DNA from: Alphaproteobacteria bacterium
GTDB lineage: Bacteria; Pseudomonadota; Alphaproteobacteria; UBA8366
Length of the DNA stretch: 11,536 nt
Direction of reading: 5' to 3'
NCBI GenBank assembly: GCA_029861675.1
Contig: JAOTYV010000142.1
Span: 1-11,536, forward strand
Program-made: the position numbers and the translations under genes
Notes under the pieces: model-generated
Databases searched by the model: none
What the model saw: only the letters and a program-made list of their open reading frames with translations
Told to the model about the DNA's origin: nothing
Part shown: positions 7,083-11,536 of the stretch, one piece after another
Position numbering within the stretch: position 1 is the first letter of the stretch
How the letters are laid out: each line of letters opens with the position of its first letter

Positions 7083-8168
7083 CTAGTGCCGCTTTGCCAG
7101 GGTTTCCAGCAGATCGGCGCCGAGCACCCTGATACCCTTGCGGTCGAACCGGGCCATTGCGTCGAGCGACTCGAGCCCGAGCGCCGAAACCCCCGCCAAA
7201 CCGTCGCCGCCGATCACGCCGTTACTCCGATACCATGCGATGCGATCGATCAAATCCGCCCGCATCAGTCCGGCGGCAAGCGTTGCGCCGCCTTCCACCA
7301 GGAGCCGGGTCAATCCCCGCTCGCCGAGCGCCGCAAGAGCGGGATGCAACGCCAACAGGCCGAAGCCGCCAACCGGCACCTCGATCACCTCGACGCCCAA
7401 TGCTTGCAATGACGCGCGGCGTTCACCGTCGCTTCCCTGGCCCGTGACAACCCAGACGGGGCGGTCGCGCGCACTCCGGGCCAGGGCGCTTTCCGCCGGC
7501 AGGCGGAGCGCACTGTCCAATACGATTGCCACAGGCGACCGTCCCTCGAGCCCAGGCAGACGGCAGGTCAAGCGTGGGTCGTCGGCCAGCGCCGTGCCGA
7601 TCCCCACCATGATGCCGTCATACTGGGCACGTAACAGATGACCGTGCGCCCGCGCCTCGGCCCCCGTGATCCATCGGCTCTCACCCGAGGCGAGCGCGAT
7701 GCGGCCGTCCAGCGTGCTTGCAATCTTGAGGCAGACGAGCGGCCGGCCCGAAAGCTGGCGCATCGCAAAACCGGCGTTCAACGCCGCCGCCTCGTCGCCG
7801 CAAACGCCGCCGGTCACCGCGAGCCCTGCTTCCTCCAGCCGCGCTTGTCCGGCGCCGCGCACCCGTGGATCCGGGTCCTCCATCGCAATGACGACACGGG
7901 CCACGCCCGCGTCGATCAGCGCCTCGGTACAGGGCGGCGTCTTGCCGTGATGGTTGCAGGGTTCGAGGGACACATAAGCGGTGGCGCCTTTGGCCAAGCT
8001 TCCGGCCCGCCGCAACGCCTCGATCTCCGCATGCGGCCTGCCGCCGGGCTGCGTCCAGCCGCGGCCGACGACGCGGCCGCTTTCCGGCATGACCAAGACA
8101 CAGCCGACCGCCGGGTTGGGCCAGACGTTTCCGAGGCCTCGGCGCGCCAGGGCCAAGGTGGCCCGCAT
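7083..8168 (-). CDS. ribD: Bifunctional diaminohydroxyphosphoribosylaminopyrimidine deaminase / reductase
   Basis: Performs the second and third steps from GTP toward riboflavin: hydrolytic deamination of the pyrimidine and NADPH-dependent reduction of the ribose side chain. The N-terminal deaminase domain carries the zinc site PHAEIEAL (His46, catalytic Glu48) and EPCNHHGKTPPC (Cys71, Cys80). The reductase domain begins about residue 148 with LKIASTLDGRIALASGESRWIT and continues through ARAHGHLLRAQYDGIMVGIGTALADDPRLT and LLVEGGATLAAGLM. The product is 361 residues, normal for RibD. The frame is open to 8285, but that part overlaps nrdR antisense-like and has no recognised homology; the first plausible start is the ATG at 8168, 19 bp after the nrdR stop. 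In homologues one or two residues of the first helix normally precede this Met. Part of the rib operon. Confidence 0.95.
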   Translation of the reverse strand: MRATLALARRGLGNVWPNPAVGCVLVMPESGRVVGRGWTQPGGRPHAEIEALRRAGSLAKGATAYVSLEPCNHHGKTPPCTEALIDAGVARVVIAMEDPDPRVRGAGQARLEEAGLAVTGGVCGDEAAALNAGFAMRQLSGRPLVCLKIASTLDGRIALASGESRWITGAEARAHGHLLRAQYDGIMVGIGTALADDPRLTCRLPGLEGRSPVAIVLDSALRLPAESALARSARDRPVWVVTGQGSDGERRASLQALGVEVIEVPVGGFGLLALHPALAALGERGLTRLLVEGGATLAAGLMRADLIDRIAWYRSNGVIGGDGLAGVSALGLESLDAMARFDRKGIRVLGADLLETLAKRH

Positions 8169-8187
8169 GAATTTCTGGTCGGTCGTC

Positions 8188-8655
8188 TCAGACCTCTTCT
8201 TCTTCGACGGTGAGCTGGTCGGTAATGAAATCCTCGAAATCCTTCGCCTCGCGGAAATTACGGTACACCGAAGCAAACCGGACATAGGCGACCTGATCGA
8301 GCGAATGCAGGGCTTCCATGATGATGGTGCCGATCGTGTCGACCTTGATCTCGGTCTCCCCCATGCTTTCGAGACGCCGCACGATACTGTTGACCACCTG
8401 TTCCAGCCGCTCGGGCTCGACCGGCCGCTTGCGCAGCGCGATCATCATCGACCGGGCCAGCTTGTCGCGGTCGAACGGTTCGCGCTGATTGTTGCGCTTC
8501 AGCACGGTCAGCTCGCGAAGTTGGACCCGTTCGAAGGTCGTGAAACGCGCCGCACAGTTGGGACAGAAGCGGCGGCGGCGGATCGCATGATTGTCCTCCG
8601 TTGGCCGCGAGTCCTTCACTTGCGTATCGTTGTGGCCGCAAAATGGACAGCGCAT
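8188..8655 (-). CDS. nrdR: Transcriptional repressor NrdR
   Basis: Zinc-ribbon plus ATP-cone repressor that senses ATP/dATP and shuts down ribonucleotide reductase genes. The 155-residue protein opens with [18 protein letters not shown] and has [15 protein letters not shown] at 30-44, so the four zinc ligands are Cys3, Cys6, Cys31 and Cys34. The ATP-cone domain follows from about 49: [27 protein letters not shown], and a [20 protein letters not shown] stretch at the end of the cone. The C-terminus is strikingly acidic (VEEEEV). The start is supported by a strong AAGGAG nine bases upstream. It is 30 bp after glyA and 19 bp before ribD, an arrangement frequent in proteobacteria. I saw no NrdR box in the window, so its targets are presumably the nrd genes elsewhere. 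Confidence 0.97.
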   Translation of the reverse strand: MRCPFCGHNDTQVKDSRPTEDNHAIRRRRFCPNCAARFTTFERVQLRELTVLKRNNQREPFDRDKLARSMMIALRKRPVEPERLEQVVNSIVRRLESMGETEIKVDTIGTIIMEALHSLDQVAYVRFASVYRNFREAKDFEDFITDQLTVEEEEV

Positions 8656-8685
8656 GGGTATCGACTCCTTAAGGCGGCGCGGGCG

Positions 8686-9996
8686 CTAGGTCCCCGCCGG
8701 ATAAATCGGAAAGCGCCGGCATAGCTCGCCGACCCGTTTTTGCACCGAGGCCTCCACCGCCCCGTTGTCGTCACCGTTGGCGGCCAGCCCGTCCAGCACC
8801 TCGATGATCAAGGCGCCGACCTGCCTGAACTCCGCCTGGCCGAAGCCACGGGTCGTCCCGGCCGGCGTACCGAGCCGGATACCGGACGTAACCGTGGGTT
8901 TCTCCGGATCGAAGGGAATGCCGTTCTTGTTGCACGTCAGCCCGGCCCGCTCGAGGCTCTTTTCAGCCACGTTGCCGGTTAAACTCTTCGGTCGCAGGTC
9001 GACCAGCATCAAATGCGTGTCGGTGCCGCCGGACACGATGTCGAGCCCGCCCTCGGACAGGGTCGCGGCAAGCGCGCGAGCATTGTCCACCACCGCCTGC
9101 GCATAGATCCGGAATTCCGGCTTCAACGCCTCGCCGAACGCGACGGCTTTGCCGGCGATCATGTGCATCAGCGGCCCGCCCTGCGTGCCCGGGAAAATCG
9201 CGGAGTTGATCTTCTTGCCGAGGTCGAGGTCATTCGACAGGATCATGCCGCCGCGGGCACCGCGCAGGGTCTTATGCGTGGTCGTGGTGACGACATGGGC
9301 ATGGGTGAGCGGGCTCGGATGAACGCCCGCCGCGACGAGGCCCGCGAAATGCGCCATGTCGACCAAGAAATACGCACCGACCGCGTCGGCAATGGCCCGA
9401 AAACGGGGAAAGTCGATGACCCGCGGATAGGCCGACCCGCCCGCCACGATGATCGCCGGCTTGTGTTCATGGGCCAGTTTCTCCACCTCGTCGAAGTCGA
9501 TCAGCGCGTCCTGGCGGCGCACGCCGTATTGCACCGCGTTGAACCATTTGCCCGATTGGTTCGGCGGCGCCCCATGCGTCAGGTGCCCGCCAGCGGCGAG
9601 CGACAACCCCATCAAGGTATCTCCCGGCTTCAGCAGCGCCATGTATGCCGCTCCATTCGCCTGCGCACCGGAATGCGGCTGCACATTCGCGAATTTGCAA
9701 TCAAACAACTTCTTCGCCCGGTCGATCGCGAGCTGCTCGGCAATGTCGACGAATTCACAACCGCCATAGTACCGGCGGCCCGGATACCCCTCGGCGTATT
9801 TGTTCGTGAGCACGGTCCCGATCGCCTGGAGCACCGCCCGGCTGACGATATTCTCCGATGCGATCAGCTCGACCTGATCCTGCTGGCGGCCGAGTTCGCC
9901 AAGAATCGCCTTGTGGATATCCGGATCCCCATCGGCGATATCCTTGGTAAAAAACGCATCGAAGTCACCGAGCGCGGGAGCAGTGTTTTCGGCCAT
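8686..9996 (-). CDS. glyA: Serine hydroxymethyltransferase
   Basis: PLP enzyme that interconverts serine and glycine with transfer of a one-carbon unit to tetrahydrofolate, feeding purine, thymidylate and methionine synthesis. The 436-residue sequence contains [11 protein letters not shown] (42-52), [20 protein letters not shown] (65-84), [34 protein letters not shown] (PLP-binding Asp213, His216) and [14 protein letters not shown] with the Schiff-base Lys242. The [12 protein letters not shown] and [15 protein letters not shown] substrate loops are also present. Length is typical for bacteria. The ATG at 9996 has AGGA about five bases upstream. It follows rpiB after 55 bp and precedes nrdR by 30 bp, so it probably shares the rpiB transcript. 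No glycine or folate riboswitch is visible in the short leader. Confidence 0.98.
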   Translation of the reverse strand: MAENTAPALGDFDAFFTKDIADGDPDIHKAILGELGRQQDQVELIASENIVSRAVLQAIGTVLTNKYAEGYPGRRYYGGCEFVDIAEQLAIDRAKKLFDCKFANVQPHSGAQANGAAYMALLKPGDTLMGLSLAAGGHLTHGAPPNQSGKWFNAVQYGVRRQDALIDFDEVEKLAHEHKPAIIVAGGSAYPRVIDFPRFRAIADAVGAYFLVDMAHFAGLVAAGVHPSPLTHAHVVTTTTHKTLRGARGGMILSNDLDLGKKINSAIFPGTQGGPLMHMIAGKAVAFGEALKPEFRIYAQAVVDNARALAATLSEGGLDIVSGGTDTHLMLVDLRPKSLTGNVAEKSLERAGLTCNKNGIPFDPEKPTVTSGIRLGTPAGTTRGFGQAEFRQVGALIIEVLDGLAANGDDNGAVEASVQKRVGELCRRFPIYPAGT

Positions 9997-10032
9997 GTGT
10001 TCCTACTCTAGAGAGTTAAAGTGTTTATTCCC

Positions 10033-10055
10033 GTGGCGCCGCGTGCCGGCGTCAC
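10033..10055 (-). other. Hairpin over the rpiB stop codon, in the rpiB-glyA gap
   Basis: Two 9-base arms (10033-10041 and 10047-10055) pair with one A-C mismatch around a 5-base loop and include the rpiB TGA. No T-tract follows, so it is not an intrinsic terminator. It could stabilise the rpiB message or tune glyA translation. Confidence 0.3.
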
Positions 10056-10486
10056 GACATCTTATCAATGCGCCGCTGGTGCCGACCGCCTTCGAACGGT
10101 GTATCGAGAAATACGCGCAGGCAATCACCCGCGGTTTCAACGCCGGTCGTCCGCGCGCCAAGCGCCAGGACGTTGGCGTCATTATGCTGTCGGCTGAGCC
10201 GGGCATCGGTTGTGTCCCGGCACACCGCCGCCCGCAGGTGCGGATGGCGGTTCGCGGCAATCGAGATGCCGATACCGGTCCCACAGACGAGCACGCCGCG
10301 CGTCGCTTGCCCATCCTTGAGCGCGGCCGCCAGGGCATCCGCGAAATCGGGATAATCCACCGATTCAGCCCCGTCCGTACCCAGATCGAGGGCTCGGAAT
10401 CCGAGTTCGCCCAACAACTCGATCAGAACGGCTTTCAACGCCGCGCCGGCATGGTCTGCAGCGATGGCGATACTCTCTTGCGCCAT
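10052..10486 (-). CDS. rpiB: Ribose-5-phosphate isomerase B
   Basis: Interconverts ribose-5-phosphate and ribulose-5-phosphate in the non-oxidative pentose phosphate pathway. The 144-residue protein is of RpiB/LacAB type, unrelated in fold to RpiA. It contains IAADHAG (8-14, with the substrate-contacting Asp11 and His12), GVLVCGTGIGISIAANR (64-80, with the general base Cys68), and RQHNDANVLALGAR (99-112, His101). The conserved end FEGGRHQRRIDKM has the phosphate-binding arginines. Start: AGGAG lies nine bases upstream of the ATG at 10486. It is the first gene of the minus-strand block, preceded by a 408-bp divergent region, so the operon promoter should lie there. Its product ribulose-5-phosphate is the substrate of ribBX five genes later, a metabolic reason for the linkage. 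Confidence 0.96.
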   Translation of the reverse strand: MAQESIAIAADHAGAALKAVLIELLGELGFRALDLGTDGAESVDYPDFADALAAALKDGQATRGVLVCGTGIGISIAANRHPHLRAAVCRDTTDARLSRQHNDANVLALGARTTGVETAGDCLRVFLDTPFEGGRHQRRIDKMS

Positions 10487-10571
10487 GGCGTATCAGCTCC
10501 TGAAAATCTCTGTCGGACGGCCTAACTGCCATCCTGAGTTCGAATACCATATGTCGGGGCTGCATTCCAGC

Positions 10572-10603
10572 GCGACACAAGGTGTCGCCGATGCCCCCAT
10601 CGG
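10572..10603 (-). other. Two tandem perfect hairpins in the rpiB leader
   Basis: A 7-bp stem (10572-10578 with 10582-10588, 3-base loop) abuts a 6-bp stem (10588-10593 with 10598-10603, loop CCCC on the plus strand); the shared base 10588 can be in only one of them. They lie 85-115 bp upstream of the rpiB ATG, where a 5' untranslated region would be. No T-run follows. Possible roles are an mRNA structure or a binding site for a dimeric regulator. I recognise no known riboswitch. Confidence 0.35.
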
Positions 10604-10711
10604 TCGTGATCGTGCCACAATTCAGATCCAAGTCTTGAGTAAGGGAAAGCAAGACAAAAAGGCCAAAATATACCCATAAGGAGCACCCAGTTTGCCCAAT
10701 CAGACTTCATA

Positions 10712-10751
10712 TTGTGTTAATAAATGTTAATTTCTCCAGATGTTGTGTTAA
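10712..10751. repeat. Direct repeat TTGTGTTAA x2, 31 bp apart
   Basis: The 9-mer TTGTGTTAA occurs at 10712-10720 and 10743-10751. The 31-bp period is close to three DNA helical turns, placing both copies on the same face of the helix. It lies in the AT-rich mucR upstream region, so it is a candidate operator pair for MucR itself or another nucleoid-type regulator. Confidence 0.4.
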
Positions 10752-10766
10752 CTTTTTGGGCATTTA

Positions 10767-10811
10767 TTAATATTTATTCAGATTAGGTAGCTCTAAAATT
10801 ATAAATATTAA
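10767..10811. repeat. 11-bp inverted repeat in the AT-rich mucR upstream region
   Basis: TTAATATTTAT (10767-10777) is matched perfectly by its complement ATAAATATTAA (10801-10811), with 23 bp between. It sits 18 bp upstream of the proposed mucR -35. The low base complexity raises the chance of coincidence, but Ros/MucR proteins bind AT-rich sites of this kind and often control their own genes. Confidence 0.35.
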
Positions 10812-10828
10812 CGTTTATCAAATGGAAA

Positions 10829-10857
10829 TTGACAGTTATATGGATATTATGTAGAAA
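10829..10857 (+). promoter_or_regulatory. Probable mucR promoter
   Basis: A perfect -35 hexamer TTGACA (10829-10834) is followed, after 17 bp, by TAGAAA (10852-10857), which matches TATAAT at 4 of 6 positions. Transcription would begin near 10864, giving a leader of about 30 bases that carries GAGG (10881-10884) ten bases before the ATG. Confidence 0.55.
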
Positions 10858-10894
10858 TACTTTCAATAATCTGATCCGAAGAGGCTTCCGATAA

Positions 10895-11341
10895 ATGACA
10901 AAGAATGCTGGGGAGACTACAGCCTCGTCCGAGGAAATTCTTAAGATGACCGCCGATGTCGTTGCCGCATATCTCGGTAACAACACGCTTCCGGCCACAG
11001 AGATTCCGTCGGTCATCAATACAGTTTACGGTTCGTTGCGCAATTTAGACGGCGTGCTGACCAACGGTAGCGTCCGGCCGCCCAAGGCACCGGTACCCAT
11101 CCGCAAATCGATTACTCCTGACTACATCGTCTGCCTGGAAGACGGCAAAAAGCTGAAAATGCTGAAGCGCCACTTGCGCACCGTCTATGGCATGACGCCT
11201 GAAGAATACCGTGCCAAATGGGGTCTTCCTTCGGACTATCCGATGGTCGCGCCAAACTACTCACGGCAACGCTCGGCATTCGCTAAAAAGATCGGGCTAG
11301 GCCGCACCCCTGCTAGGAGCAAAAGAAAGAACGCCGCCTAA
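10895..11341 (+). CDS. mucR: MucR/Ros-family transcriptional regulator
   Basis: DNA-binding regulator of a family found mainly in alphaproteobacteria, controlling exopolysaccharide, motility, virulence or cell-cycle genes depending on species, often acting as an H-NS-like binder of AT-rich DNA. The 148-residue product has an N-terminal helical part (9-55, the oligomerisation region in relatives), a Pro-rich linker (61-70), then the Ros-type domain: SITPDYIVCLEDGKK, MLKRHLRTVYGMTPEEYR, AKWGLPSDYPMVAPNY and RSAFAKKIGLG, with a basic tail (138-146). The classical ligands Cys-Cys-His-His of Ros align with Cys80, Asp83, His93 and Tyr98, so two ligand positions differ, as in relatives that need no zinc. 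It is the only plus-strand gene, with its own promoter and terminator. The AT-rich upstream region suggests autoregulation (inference). Family is certain; targets are unknown. Confidence 0.95.
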   Translation: MTKNAGETTASSEEILKMTADVVAAYLGNNTLPATEIPSVINTVYGSLRNLDGVLTNGSVRPPKAPVPIRKSITPDYIVCLEDGKKLKMLKRHLRTVYGMTPEEYRAKWGLPSDYPMVAPNYSRQRSAFAKKIGLGRTPARSKRKNAA

Positions 11342-11370
11342 TTCAAAGCGCGGCAACTTGGCACAGAACT

Positions 11371-11403
11371 GGCCGGTCTTTTTTAAGACCGGCCGAGTTT
11401 TTT
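11371..11403 (+). terminator. Rho-independent terminator of mucR
   Basis: A perfect 10-bp GC-rich stem (GGCCGGTCTT at 11371-11380 with AAGACCGGCC at 11385-11394) closes a TTTT loop and is followed by GAG and six T (11398-11403). It lies 30 bp after the mucR stop codon, a textbook intrinsic terminator. The stem is symmetrical, but the minus-strand side has no T-tract outside the stem, so it works mainly rightward. Confidence 0.93.
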
Positions 11404-11536
11404 GTGGCGGACATTAGTTCGATGGGCATGGATTCGCGTCGGCCCGGCGGGCTCGCATCCACTCAACACCCTCTTCATATCCGCGAAGGCGGGTATTCCG
11501 TATCGTCAGCAATTTCCGGATCCCGGATCGCCGCTA
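11404..11536. other. Non-coding tail with a possible degenerate repeat element
   Basis: After the terminator I see no open reading frame with a start and family features. The stretch 11480-11500 (CCGCGAAGGCGGG followed by TATTCCG) resembles the arms of GC-rich extragenic palindromes common in alphaproteobacteria, and GGATCCCGGATC follows at 11518-11529. The matching second arm is not inside the window. Confidence 0.3.

Larger units (their letters stand above)
10487..10894. other. Divergent intergenic region between rpiB and mucR
   Basis: These 408 bp contain no gene I can support. The rpiB-proximal half (10487 to about 10660) has ordinary base composition and two adjacent perfect hairpins. 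The mucR-proximal half (about 10705-10870) is very AT-rich compared with everything else in the window, with many TTAA and ATTAAT steps, a direct 9-mer repeat and an 11-bp inverted repeat. It must hold promoters for both rpiB (leftward) and mucR (rightward); only the latter is reasonably visible. A weak AATATA (10667-10672; TATATT on the minus strand) could be a -10 for rpiB but lacks a convincing -35. Confidence 0.7.

Noticed and set aside
9997..10051. A riboswitch or separate promoter in front of glyA
   Set aside because: The gap is 55 bp, too short for a glycine or folate riboswitch, and shows no -35/-10 pair.
10522..10710. 62-codon minus-strand frame starting MKSDWANWVLLMGIFWPF, with a possible membrane helix
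   Set aside because: The nearest GGAG is about 26 bases upstream of the ATG, only the first part is hydrophobic, and the rest (HDHDRWGHRRH and onward) looks like random translation through the hairpins. Conservation in relatives could revive it.
10717..10730. TTAA-N6-TTAA as a CtrA binding site
   Set aside because: The full CtrA site has a 7-base spacer; here it is 6, in a region so rich in TTAA that chance matches are expected. Kept only as part of the AT-rich island.

Overview
The window is GC-rich chromosomal DNA, most likely from an alphaproteobacterium, probably of the Rhodospirillales and relatives. The main evidence is the gene order rpiB-glyA-nrdR-ribD-ribE-ribBX-ribH-nusB-thiL-fliL-like-hppA, the MucR/Ros-type regulator beside it, and a membrane pyrophosphatase of proteobacterial type. 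Lineage is inferred from gene content; no rRNA gene is present. The content is mainly conserved housekeeping genes, and I see no phage, IS element, CRISPR array or toxin-antitoxin locus.

Layout. Positions 1-10486 form one continuous minus-strand block, read right to left: rpiB (10486-10052), glyA (9996-8686), nrdR (8655-8188), ribD (8168-7083), ribE (7073-6471), ribBX (6436 or 6457 to 5279), ribH (5268-4813), nusB (4816-4310), thiL (4332-3346), a FliL-domain membrane protein (3243-2773), an MFS permease (2744-1521) and the N-terminal 445 residues of hppA (1335 to beyond position 1). Spacings from rpiB to thiL are 55 bp or less, with an ATGA overlap at ribH/nusB and a 23-bp overlap at nusB/thiL, so this looks like one long operon. 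A possible internal promoter precedes hppA. Positions 10487-10894 are a 408-bp divergent intergenic region that turns sharply AT-rich. The plus-strand gene mucR (10895-11341) follows, closed by a strong intrinsic terminator at 11371-11403. The last 130 bp hold no recognisable gene.

How the genes fit together. RpiB supplies ribulose-5-phosphate, the substrate of the DHBP synthase domain of RibBX. RibD, RibH and RibE complete the route to riboflavin, except that GTP cyclohydrolase II appears to be missing: the C-terminal half of RibBX has lost the zinc cysteines and the catalytic loop of that enzyme, so a separate ribA should exist elsewhere. GlyA (one-carbon units) and NrdR (dNTP-responsive repressor of ribonucleotide reductase) connect the operon to nucleotide supply. 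NusB is an antitermination factor, ThiL makes thiamine diphosphate, and HppA recovers energy from the pyrophosphate released by biosynthesis.

Most notable for follow-up: the degenerate RibBX domain, the MucR zinc-finger site that lacks two of the four Ros ligands, the structured and AT-rich rpiB/mucR intergenic region, and the MFS gene lying between the fliL-like gene and hppA. I did not find a clearly new multigene system.
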